A stretch of 64,000 nt of DNA from an uncultured Clostridia bacterium (GTDB taxonomy: Bacteria; Bacillota; Clostridia; Lachnospirales; CAG-274). This document shows positions 9,156-17,359 of the stretch, piece by piece. The DNA lies in assembly GCA_947585865.1 (NCBI GenBank), contig CANPXH010000003.1:62001-126000 (forward strand). Reading direction: 5' to 3'. The notes under the pieces are model-generated. The model searched no databases and was not told the DNA's origin. It saw nothing but the letters and a program-made list of their open reading frames with translations. Position numbers and translations under genes: made by a program. Each line of letters begins with the position of its first letter. Positions within the stretch are counted from its first letter, which is position 1.

Positions 9156-10415
9156 TCACTTCCTTTTTCTGAAAGGCATAAACACCGCAAAAAGTACCAA
9201 TGCAATTATGCCGATCTCCGTTATGCTCCAGTTCTTTATACCCAATTCATATATCTGCGGCTTGCTGTCCGCAGCATTGCTTTCGTTAGTATCCTCGCCT
9301 AAAGGCTTGTGGCTTGAAAATACAGATACGAAATTTTCATAGGGCTGAGAATACACATTCATATCGGAAGCCATAAGCCCTATTGTATTTGCATAATTAT
9401 ATTTTGTGCCGGTACAGGGAGCATACCGGCTTTTATCCCAGCTATGATCCTTGGCAAGAGTGTTGTCATCCACATTGTAGTAATCGTACTTAAGAGCATC
9501 TGTGCCGTCGCTCATCACCGGGTCATCCCATGTCATATCTATATGATAGTATTGATCTTCAAGCTTTATGGCATTCCATGTATGGCTCTGTCCTTCCGAA
9601 GAGCCCGATACGGTAAAGTTGTCAATACCGCATATGTCAAAAAGCATTTGGGCGGCTTGGGTGTAGCCCTGACAAACAGCCTTTCCCTCTATAAGAGCGC
9701 CGTATGCCGTGTAATAATCGGGGCGATCGTTTGTCTCATGATCCGAACCGTATCTGCAATTGTTGACGATATAATCGTGTATCGTCTTTACCTTTAAATA
9801 ATCGGGCATATCATAGGCAACATTTGAGCCGATTATCTCAAATGCCCTTTGCTCCGCTTCCCTCCTGTGCTCCAAAAGCACCTCGGGATCGTATTTGTAC
9901 TCTATTGTAAATGAAAATATGCTGTCTTCGGTAATAGGATTCTGAGAACTGCTGCTGGCGTATTTTCCCACGCCCATTACGGCAAGAGGACAGTCTTCTT
10001 CTATAGACTCCACCATACTGTCTATATCTATAGCGCTGTAGTCTTTATTCCTATATATTATATAGAAGTTTTTATTGCAGTAAAGCAGACCTCTTGTGAC
10101 AAGCTCTGTAAATTCCTGCTCGTTTTCCGCAATACATACGCTCTTCAGCGGAACCTCGGTGTTGACATATTTCATATTTATAACGGAATAGCTTCCGTAG
10201 GAGGTTCCGTTGTAGCCGCCGAAATACACTTCAAGGCGGGGATCGTACTCATACACACTGCCCAGTGTCTCGGCGGGATCCCTTGTGTCCAGCCTTATTT
10301 CACTTTTAAACTCCATCAGCTCCGCCGCCGTATCATGTATGCTGTCTCCCCATACGCTGACTGCAAAAAATATATATGATATAATGCAAAAAAGAAATAT
10401 CGTTCTCTTATCCAT
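9156..10415 (-). CDS. Membrane-anchored transglutaminase-like protein
   Basis: A 419-residue protein with an N-terminal signal or anchor (TIFLFCIISYIFFAVSVW) and a single C-terminal membrane helix (IGIIALVLFAVFM) ending in a short basic tail FRKRK, so the catalytic part faces outside. The transglutaminase-like core shows GKAVCQGYTQ (Cys), SHTWNAIKL (His) and YYHIDMTWDDP (Asp), preceded by KVKTIHDYIVNNCRY. The start is the ATG at 10415 after AAAGGTGA; a GTG three codons upstream overlaps that site. It resembles the riboswitch-controlled 6951-7706 protein in catalytic core but not in architecture. Envelope remodelling is inferred. Confidence 0.83.
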   Translation of the reverse strand: MDKRTIFLFCIISYIFFAVSVWGDSIHDTAAELMEFKSEIRLDTRDPAETLGSVYEYDPRLEVYFGGYNGTSYGSYSVINMKYVNTEVPLKSVCIAENEQEFTELVTRGLLYCNKNFYIIYRNKDYSAIDIDSMVESIEEDCPLAVMGVGKYASSSSQNPITEDSIFSFTIEYKYDPEVLLEHRREAEQRAFEIIGSNVAYDMPDYLKVKTIHDYIVNNCRYGSDHETNDRPDYYTAYGALIEGKAVCQGYTQAAQMLFDICGIDNFTVSGSSEGQSHTWNAIKLEDQYYHIDMTWDDPVMSDGTDALKYDYYNVDDNTLAKDHSWDKSRYAPCTGTKYNYANTIGLMASDMNVYSQPYENFVSVFSSHKPLGEDTNESNAADSKPQIYELGIKNWSITEIGIIALVLFAVFMPFRKRK

Positions 10416-10488
10416 ATTGCTCACCTTTCAAAAATGAAGCCGCTTTGATGCGATCGCCGTACCTTTGCGGCATATACGGCCGAAAGGG

Positions 10489-12579
10489 CTACATATCCCA
10501 GTTTGCTACTACGCAGCAGCCAAAGGCGGGAACGCTTACTGTGATACAGCCGTTTTCCGTTTTATATTTTCTCGATTCATCAGACCATTCGTCTCCGCCG
10601 GATACCACAAGTCTTGTAAACACAGTTCCGTTTTCCGCCTCTATACGCCATACGGGCACTATCACCTCATAACGTGTATCGTTATTGTTGAGCACAACAA
10701 CGACCTTTTCATCATCATCCCACCTGCCAAAGCAGATGATGCCGTAGCTCATATAAAGATAATCCAAAGAGCCTGTGGCAAACACGTCTGCGCTCTTGTG
10801 TATCTCCGCCATCTTTTTATAGAAGCCGAGTATCTCCTTATCCTCTTTTCCCCAAGGGAAGGGTCTTCTGTTATCGGGATCGGTCCAGCCCGTAAGACCC
10901 GCTTCGTCACCATAGTATATTGTAGGCGCACCTATCCATGTCATTTGAAAAGCTATGGCTTCCTTCATTATGCCCCTGTTTATCCCCGTATCCGCTTCAT
11001 TGGAACCCGAGGTATGGAGTCTGCCTATCTTCCTGTTTGTCCTTGTAAGAAATCTGGAATGGTCATGATTTGAAAGCTGATTCATTGCCACGGACAGGCT
11101 CTCTATGTCGAATCTTGACATAAAATAGCGCATACTGCCCTCAAAATCCGCAGAGTTGTTGTATCTGCTCGCATTGGACTGCTCGCTGTGCTTTTCCATG
11201 CCTGTGAGGAACCATGTAAGCGGCTCCATAAACGCATCGTAGTTCATGACCGTATCCCACTGATCGCCTTGCAGCCAGTCCTCCGGGTTGCCATAGTGCT
11301 CCGCCAGTATTATGGCGTCGGGGTTGGCCGACTTGACAGCCTTCCTGAAATCACGCCAAAATGCCATATTGAACTCTTTGCTAAAGCCCAGATCCGCTGC
11401 CACGTCAAGCCGCCAGCCGTCGGCATTATAAGGAGGTGACACCCACTTCCTGCCTATTTCCAATATATAGTTGTAAAGCTCCTGTGAACCTTCATAGTTC
11501 AGCTTGGGATGATTGGAATGAGCCCACCAGCCGTCATAGCTGTCATTGCCCGGCCAATGTCCGCCATGCCACTTGAAGAAGTTATGATATATGCTGTTCT
11601 CTGAGGCGTAAGCTCCGCTGGGGTAGCCGTTCCTGCCGTAGAATCCCTCTCTGTCGAGCCATTTGTTAAAAGCTCCGCAGTGATTGAACACGCCGTCAAG
11701 TATTACCCTTATGCCCCTTTCGTGAGCCAGCTCCACAAGCTTTGCAAAAAGCTTATTGCTGGCCTCAAGATTTTCGGCATCCGTGGTCCTCATCATGTAC
11801 AAGGTCGCTTCCGTATTGTCCTTGCAGTCCTCTGAGAGAACATCGCCTTCATTGTTTACTATAACGCCAATGTGAGGATCTATGGAATCATAGTCCTGTA
11901 TATCGTATTTATGGTTGCTGGGAGATACGAATATGGGATTGAAATATATTGCATCAACTCCCAAATCCTCCAAATAGTCCAGCTTGTCTATAACTCCCTG
12001 AAGGTCTCCGCCGTAAAAATTACATACATCCAAATTTTCAACGGGGGTATCCCAGTCCGTTACAGCCTTTGCCGTAACGCCAAGATAAGCATATTCGTTA
12101 TCCAGCACATCATTTGTCTTGTCTCCGTCAAAGAAACGGTCTACATATATCTGATACATTATGGCGCCCTTAGCCCAGTCAGGCGTCTTGAAGCCGGGTA
12201 TTATGGTAAAGTCATAATCATTGAGCACATTTTTGACAAGGCCCTGCTTGTTATAAAAATATTCTCTGCCGTCTTTTTCTATCCTAAAATAATACTTCAT
12301 CTTTTCGGTGCCGCACATTATTTCGCCGCTGTAGTAATCGAAGCGGCCTGCGGTAGCCGTCTTTATCATAGGTATCATATTGCCGTTGGCGATCACAAAT
12401 GCATCGTCTATATCATCTTTTGCCACCCTCAGCTTTACTATCACCTTTTCATTTACATTGGGTGAAGCGGGAAATCTGTAATTTTTGCCTTCGTCAGAGA
12501 ATACCGCATCTATATTGAGATATCTGAACTGCATTTTAGAGAGCATCAGTATACGCTCTATATAGTCATAACTGCTCAT
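10489..12579 (-). CDS. GH13 alpha-amylase-family glycosidase (neopullulanase/cyclomaltodextrinase-like)
   Basis: A 696-residue protein with no signal peptide, hence cytosolic. An N-terminal beta-sandwich (about 1-130) precedes the (beta/alpha)8 barrel. GH13 motifs are clear: DAIYFNPIF and LDGVFNHCG (regions V and I), GWRLDVA with nucleophile Asp near 392, ILAEHYG with the acid/base Glu near 427, and LSNHDHSRF with the third Asp near 502. The N-terminal domain plus DGVFNHCG and GWRLDVA favour the neopullulanase/maltogenic group that cleaves imported maltodextrins. It has its own promoter (12607-12635) and GAGGTGA ribosome site. glgP at 20141 could act on the same glucans. Confidence 0.9.
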   Translation of the reverse strand: MSSYDYIERILMLSKMQFRYLNIDAVFSDEGKNYRFPASPNVNEKVIVKLRVAKDDIDDAFVIANGNMIPMIKTATAGRFDYYSGEIMCGTEKMKYYFRIEKDGREYFYNKQGLVKNVLNDYDFTIIPGFKTPDWAKGAIMYQIYVDRFFDGDKTNDVLDNEYAYLGVTAKAVTDWDTPVENLDVCNFYGGDLQGVIDKLDYLEDLGVDAIYFNPIFVSPSNHKYDIQDYDSIDPHIGVIVNNEGDVLSEDCKDNTEATLYMMRTTDAENLEASNKLFAKLVELAHERGIRVILDGVFNHCGAFNKWLDREGFYGRNGYPSGAYASENSIYHNFFKWHGGHWPGNDSYDGWWAHSNHPKLNYEGSQELYNYILEIGRKWVSPPYNADGWRLDVAADLGFSKEFNMAFWRDFRKAVKSANPDAIILAEHYGNPEDWLQGDQWDTVMNYDAFMEPLTWFLTGMEKHSEQSNASRYNNSADFEGSMRYFMSRFDIESLSVAMNQLSNHDHSRFLTRTNRKIGRLHTSGSNEADTGINRGIMKEAIAFQMTWIGAPTIYYGDEAGLTGWTDPDNRRPFPWGKEDKEILGFYKKMAEIHKSADVFATGSLDYLYMSYGIICFGRWDDDEKVVVVLNNNDTRYEVIVPVWRIEAENGTVFTRLVVSGGDEWSDESRKYKTENGCITVSVPAFGCCVVANWDM

Positions 12580-12606
12580 AGAATCACCTCTTTTTTATAT
12601 AATCTT

Positions 12607-12635
12607 ATAATACAATGACTGAAAAAAAAAGTCAA
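12607..12635 (-). promoter_or_regulatory. Promoter of the GH13 gene
   Basis: Minus-strand TTGACT (12630-12635), 17-nt spacer, TATTAT (12607-12612), shortly upstream of the start at 12579. Confidence 0.65.
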
Positions 12636-12681
12636 CGGATTTATTAAAAATGTGGTATAATTACACACAGGAGGTGGATGT

Positions 12682-13455
12682 ATGCGTATTGCTATCTGTC
12701 AGACACATATAAAATATGAAGACAAAAAAACAAATATTGAAAAAGCCGGCGGATATATACAGGCTGCAGCAAATGAAAACTGCGACATTGCGCTTTTTCC
12801 CGAAATGAGCTTTACGGGATTTTCAATGAACACCGCTCTTACCGGGGAAAAAAACAGAGAGACAGTGGATATTATGCGTTCTTATGCCGCAAAGTGCAAT
12901 ATCGCTTTAGGCTTTGGCTGGACTTCCTTTAACAAAAACAAGGCCGAAAACAAATATACCGTTGTGAACAGCATAGGAAACGTCATAAGCGAATATACCA
13001 AGATACACCCTTTCAGCTACAGCGGTGAAGACAAATATTTTCGCAAGGGCAAAGGCATATCGTTTTTTGAATACAAGGGCTTTTGCATATCCACATTCAT
13101 TTGCTACGATCTGAGATTTCCCGAAATATTCAGGGCAGCTTCAAAGAATGCGGATCTTATTATAGTGCCTGCCAATTGGCCCGGGGTGCGCTCGGATCAC
13201 TGGAGGGCGCTGCTCAAGGCAAGAGCCGTTGAAAATATGTGCTATATCATAGGCGTGAACTGCGTCGGGAACACAGGCGGCACAGAGTATTTTGGCGGCA
13301 GCTGTATATACGATCCTTCGGGAATACTTCTGAATGAAATGAACGGCAGCGAGGATATGCTTATAACAGACATAGAAAACAACGCCGCAAAGCTCAGAGA
13401 AGCCTTCCCCGCCTTAAAGGACAGGCAGCCCGAATTATACAAAAAGCTCCTATAA
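12682..13455 (+). CDS. Carbon-nitrogen hydrolase (nitrilase superfamily amidase)
   Basis: A 257-residue cytosolic hydrolase with the nitrilase catalytic triad: Glu41 in FPEMSF, Lys107 in TKIHPF and Cys141 in ICYDLRFPE. The CYDLRFPE box and length match the omega-amidase/YafV-like branch, which cleaves small amides such as alpha-ketoglutaramate or deaminated glutathione. The exact substrate is not visible. GGAGGTGG sits just before the ATG, and TATAAT lies near 12655. It is divergent from the GH13 gene and followed by a nitroreductase gene that has its own promoter. Confidence 0.87.
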   Translation: MRIAICQTHIKYEDKKTNIEKAGGYIQAAANENCDIALFPEMSFTGFSMNTALTGEKNRETVDIMRSYAAKCNIALGFGWTSFNKNKAENKYTVVNSIGNVISEYTKIHPFSYSGEDKYFRKGKGISFFEYKGFCISTFICYDLRFPEIFRAASKNADLIIVPANWPGVRSDHWRALLKARAVENMCYIIGVNCVGNTGGTEYFGGSCIYDPSGILLNEMNGSEDMLITDIENNAAKLREAFPALKDRQPELYKKLL

Positions 13456-13458
13456 TTA

Positions 13459-13487
13459 TTGACTTTTTATAAAATATATACTAAAAT
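13459..13487 (+). promoter_or_regulatory. Promoter of the nitroreductase gene
   Basis: TTGACT (13459-13464), 17-nt spacer, TAAAAT (13482-13487), starting right after the amidase stop codon. Confidence 0.6.
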
Positions 13488-13528
13488 TGTATTAAGGTTA
13501 GAAAATTACATTGAAGGGATGTGTAAAG

Positions 13529-14389
13529 ATGAATTTTTATGAATTGGCAACAAAGAGAAAATCAACGAGAGATTTTAAGGACAAGGCAGTTGCTCCTGAG
13601 CTTTTAAACGAAATAAAGGCATATTTCTCAGAATGCAAGAGACTTGTTCCCGAAATAATGATAGAGTTTAAGCTTATAGATCCCAAGCTTTCACCTATGA
13701 TGAACGGCTGCGTGGGCTATAAGGATTTCCTTATCGAAGCTCCTCATTATATACTTATCCTTTCCGAAAAGGCCGACAACTACATTGAAAATGCAGGCTT
13801 TGCAGGGGAAGATATGGTTCTTAAGCTTACGGATATGGACATCGACACCTGCTGGATAACGATAAATGACAGCGCCAAGCTTAAAGACAGACTCAACCTT
13901 AACACAGACAAGGAGCCTGTTGCACTTATCGCCTTCGGCTATGAAAAATCCACTCTTTCCATAAAGAGACTGGATATAATAAATCTTTCAAATGTTACCA
14001 TGAAAAAGCGTTCCGGCTATGAAGCGCCCAAGCTTTTCATAGAAGACGCCATATATGCGGAAGATATGGGCATAAAGGATGAAAATTCCACGCTCGACCA
14101 CTATACAGACCTTTATCAGGCATTGGTGGCTGCCTGCTGCGCACCGTCCTTCCTCAATCTTCAGCCCTATCGTTTTATAATAGATGACGGACTTTTCATA
14201 CTGGTAAGCCTTGCAGATGACAAAACAGACGAAAACGATCAGCATCTTAATTTGGGTATACTTATGCTCAATTTCTATAGGGTGCTTTCTCAAAGAAGCG
14301 GAGTATACGGCACATGGCAGCTCGGAAAACCTGCCAAGGAGCTTGAGCTTCCCCAGGGCGGAAGTATCGTAGGATATTTCAAGATCTGA
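13529..14389 (+). CDS. Nitroreductase-family flavoprotein (TM1586-like, tandem fold)
   Basis: A 286-residue protein starting MNFYELATKRKSTRDF, the typical FMN-binding opening of nitroreductases (Arg-Ser/Thr-x-Arg). A second half begins near residue 180 with a motif (AACCAPSFLNLQPYRFII) like the FMN-binding SPS-NQPW region. Two half-domains in one chain are seen in the TM1586-type family. Such enzymes reduce quinones or nitro compounds with NAD(P)H, but substrates are often unknown. The ATG at 13529 is chosen because GAAGGGATG precedes it; a TTG at 13511 would overlap that site. Confidence 0.78.
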   Translation: MNFYELATKRKSTRDFKDKAVAPELLNEIKAYFSECKRLVPEIMIEFKLIDPKLSPMMNGCVGYKDFLIEAPHYILILSEKADNYIENAGFAGEDMVLKLTDMDIDTCWITINDSAKLKDRLNLNTDKEPVALIAFGYEKSTLSIKRLDIINLSNVTMKKRSGYEAPKLFIEDAIYAEDMGIKDENSTLDHYTDLYQALVAACCAPSFLNLQPYRFIIDDGLFILVSLADDKTDENDQHLNLGILMLNFYRVLSQRSGVYGTWQLGKPAKELELPQGGSIVGYFKI

Positions 14390-14814
14390 TATAAAACTGC
14401 CGATATCCGTTTCACTGTGTCAGATAGCTGCGCTTTAAATATGCCGCAGCACTTGACCTATCATAAAATTATTTATAAATTTTGCAGTACATAGCTGACA
14501 GCTTTGCCATTTTGGCAAGGCTGTCAATTTTTATATCGGTATGACCGAGAAAGCACCGGGGTATACGGCCCCGCCTTTCTTTGATGCCTGCCTATCGGAG
14601 CAGAGAGGAGGCTGCCCTTATCAAAAAAATTACAGCAAGTAAAAAATCTCACGATCTGCTATGTTCACAACCCTTACAATATTTTTCACACCTTGCAGTC
14701 ACTATGCTGTAACGTCCTTTAAAGTGTTGACGAAGGTACCGGGATATGTTACAATTATTATGTATAGTTATGCATTTAATGCTTAAATATTTTTATTTTT
14801 TGGGGAATCGGAAT
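14390..14814. other. Gap before the restriction-modification island
   Basis: No credible gene in about 425 bp. It holds the nitroreductase terminator (14496-14531) and about 280 bp of unassigned sequence in which no promoter or flanking repeat marking an island boundary was recognised. Confidence 0.5.
14496..14531 (+). terminator. Terminator after the nitroreductase gene
   Basis: A 14-bp stem (TGACAGCTTTGCCA with TGGCAAGGCTGTCA) and a tail of Ts, about 110 bp past the stop. Confidence 0.85.
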
Positions 14815-16278
14815 ATGGATCTAGGGCAGATATTCACTTCAACGATCGTTGCAAAATATATGGTTTCATTGCTAAATATTGGCTTGTCCTCCTCTATCCT
14901 CGATCCATGCTTTGGTGATGGCGTCTTTATAGATGCTTGCTTAAATGCAGGCTACACCAATATCAGCGGATATGAGATCGATAGTAAGCTATTTGATTAT
15001 GTGAAAACAAAGCATCCCCGATTAAAGCTCTATAACGGAGATTATCTCAGAGCCGACGAAACAATTAAATACGATGCCGTAATTATGAATCCTCCATATA
15101 TTCGTCAAGAAAAGATCGATGAATTATCGGAGCTTGGAATATCTAAAATGGCCTTACGGTCAAATCCTATCTTTTCGGATCTGCCGACAACCGCAAATAT
15201 GTATATGTATTTTGTAATTAAAGCGCTTAAAATGCTTAATGCAAATGGTAAGCTTGTTGTGATATTTCCAAGCAGTTGGATAAAAACACGCTCCGGGAAA
15301 GGCTTTGAAAAACTTATCACCAAACAAGCGTTAATAGAAAAGCAGATCCATATAAACGGTGAGGTATTCCAAAAAAATGCACTTGTAGATGTTGTTATTT
15401 TTTGTATTAAAAAAACAAAAGAAAGCTCAAATAGGGATATTATTTATCTCAACCTATCAAATAATGTTATAACTCCCCGTATTCTGCAAAGCCCAACAAG
15501 AAAATTGATAACAAACCCTGTGCCTTTTCGTATATATGCTAATGTAAGGAGAGGTTTGACGACCGGTGCGAATACCATATTTATAAATCCGCCTTTAAAA
15601 TACAAAAATCAATATGTAACCGGCATTGTTTCAAGTCCAAAGTCTGTTAGCGGATTTTCTACATCGAATGCGGCAACCGATCATCTCCTATGGCTTCACG
15701 GTGAAAAAAAAAGTTTTCCAAAAGACGTACAAGACTATCTGTGCCAATGTGAAAAGGCAATTATTGACACTCATAAGCCCAAAACTCTTTACATGAAATT
15801 GCAGCAGCGGTCGCCATGGTATGAATTACCTGAAATCGATTCAGACGGAATATGGTTCAGTTATTTTGTCCGCAATGACATGAAGTTTATTTTAAACACA
15901 ACGAATGTGTTGGCACGAGATAATTTTTATATCATCAAGCCTCACATAGACAGTTTCTTATTATTTGCGCTGCTGAACAATTTTTACACATTTTATCAAT
16001 TAGAGAAAATGGGGAAAAAATATGGTGCGGGATTATTAAAATTACAAAGATACGATATAGAAAACCTATTGTTCCCCGATATATCCAATATATCCGTATC
16101 GGATAAGGAGCATCTTATCAGGCTTGCTAAGCACATGGTAGATACTAATGAAGATATGACAGCACAGATCACAACAGTGCTTTCAGCATATATGAATTGC
16201 ACTTTCAATGAGATCTGTAAGGATTATACAAAGATCAAGCAGCAGCGACTGGAGGAAAAACAATGTCAATTAAAGTAG
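14815..16278 (+). CDS. N6-adenine DNA methyltransferase of the R-M island
   Basis: The start is set at 14815 (GGGGAA ribosome site, product MDLGQIFTSTIVAKYM, the usual opening of gamma-class MTases); an upstream in-frame ATG at 14746 has no ribosome site. The product has 487 residues. SAM motif I is DPCFGDG near residue 30, and the catalytic NPPY (VIMNPPYIRQ) lies near residue 92. The C-terminal half, with FSYFVRNDM and KYGAGLLKLQ segments, looks like a Type IIG/Eco57I target-recognition region. It should methylate adenine in one strand of the recognition site. The last 16 bp overlap the m5C gene, so the three genes form an operon. Confidence 0.88.
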   Translation: MDLGQIFTSTIVAKYMVSLLNIGLSSSILDPCFGDGVFIDACLNAGYTNISGYEIDSKLFDYVKTKHPRLKLYNGDYLRADETIKYDAVIMNPPYIRQEKIDELSELGISKMALRSNPIFSDLPTTANMYMYFVIKALKMLNANGKLVVIFPSSWIKTRSGKGFEKLITKQALIEKQIHINGEVFQKNALVDVVIFCIKKTKESSNRDIIYLNLSNNVITPRILQSPTRKLITNPVPFRIYANVRRGLTTGANTIFINPPLKYKNQYVTGIVSSPKSVSGFSTSNAATDHLLWLHGEKKSFPKDVQDYLCQCEKAIIDTHKPKTLYMKLQQRSPWYELPEIDSDGIWFSYFVRNDMKFILNTTNVLARDNFYIIKPHIDSFLLFALLNNFYTFYQLEKMGKKYGAGLLKLQRYDIENLLFPDISNISVSDKEHLIRLAKHMVDTNEDMTAQITTVLSAYMNCTFNEICKDYTKIKQQRLEEKQCQLK

Positions 16279-17354
16279 TGAGCCTGTTTTCAGGCGGAGG
16301 CGGTTTAGATTTGGGATTTAAAAAAACTGGCTATGACATTATTTGGGCAATCGATAACGATCCCAATGCTGTTGAAACATATCGTGTTAATCTCGGCGAT
16401 CATATTATTTGCGAGGATATAACAAAAATCGATCCCTCTGCCATTCCCAATGCTGATGTTGTGATTGGCGGACCGCCGTGCCAATCATTTTCTCTTGCGG
16501 GTAAACGCAATGTTGAAGATGCCCGTGGCCAATTAATATGGCAATATATCAGAATTATAGATATCGTTAAGCCTAAAGCCTTTTTATTTGAAAATGTCCA
16601 GGGGCTTTTATCGGCAAAGAATGCAAGCGGAGAAAAAATATTCGATCTTTTAAAACATTCATTTAAAGAAATTGGTTATACGGTAAATGCACAACTCATC
16701 CATGCTGCGGATTACGGAATACCCCAAAGAAGAAAAAGGGTTTTTATTGTCGGCATACTAAACGGTAAAAAATTTGTTTTCCCGAAAGCCACTCACGGCA
16801 ATGAGGCTTTGGGATTAAAAAAATATATCAGTGTAAAAGACGCAATCGGTGATTTGCCGAAAGCCTCTGACAGTGAAAATGAACGATTAAAATATGATAT
16901 TGCCCCATTTTCAAATTATCAAAAAAAAATGCGGGATACCGATTCTGTGACAGAGCATTTTGTTCCTCGTATGAGTGATTTGGACAAATACATTATTTCT
17001 CATGTTAAGCCCGGCGGAAACTATATGGATATTCCGACTGACGTTTCATCTAAAAGGATACGCCGTCTGCAGCGTGACGGCGGCCATACCACTTGTTACG
17101 GCAGATTGCTGGCCGACGAGCCTGCCTACACGATCAATACATACTTCAATCGCCCGAATGTAGGCTGCAATATCCATTATGCAGAGGATAGGCTCATTAC
17201 TGTTAGAGAAGCATTAAGATTACAATCGTTTCCTGACTCTTATAAAATTGTTTCAACCAGTAAGCAAGGAAAAAATCTGATCGTTGGAAACGCTGTTCCT
17301 CCCTTGCTTGCAGAAATTATGGCTGCCAATCTAAAAAATTATATCAAGGAGTAA
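16263..17354 (+). CDS. C5-cytosine DNA methyltransferase of the R-M island
   Basis: A 363-residue enzyme with the canonical motif order of bacterial m5C MTases: FSGGGGLDLGF (motif I, residues 9-19), GGPPCQSFS with nucleophile Cys near 73 (motif IV), ENV near 110-112 (motif VI), QRRKRVFIVG (motif VIII), a short target-recognition region, and LIVGNAVPP (motif X). Length is at the compact end of the family. It overlaps the m6A gene by 16 bp and is followed after five bases by the nuclease fusion, so it is part of one system and not a solitary methylase. Confidence 0.94.
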   Translation: MSIKVVSLFSGGGGLDLGFKKTGYDIIWAIDNDPNAVETYRVNLGDHIICEDITKIDPSAIPNADVVIGGPPCQSFSLAGKRNVEDARGQLIWQYIRIIDIVKPKAFLFENVQGLLSAKNASGEKIFDLLKHSFKEIGYTVNAQLIHAADYGIPQRRKRVFIVGILNGKKFVFPKATHGNEALGLKKYISVKDAIGDLPKASDSENERLKYDIAPFSNYQKKMRDTDSVTEHFVPRMSDLDKYIISHVKPGGNYMDIPTDVSSKRIRRLQRDGGHTTCYGRLLADEPAYTINTYFNRPNVGCNIHYAEDRLITVREALRLQSFPDSYKIVSTSKQGKNLIVGNAVPPLLAEIMAANLKNYIKE

Positions 17355-17359
17355 ATGTT

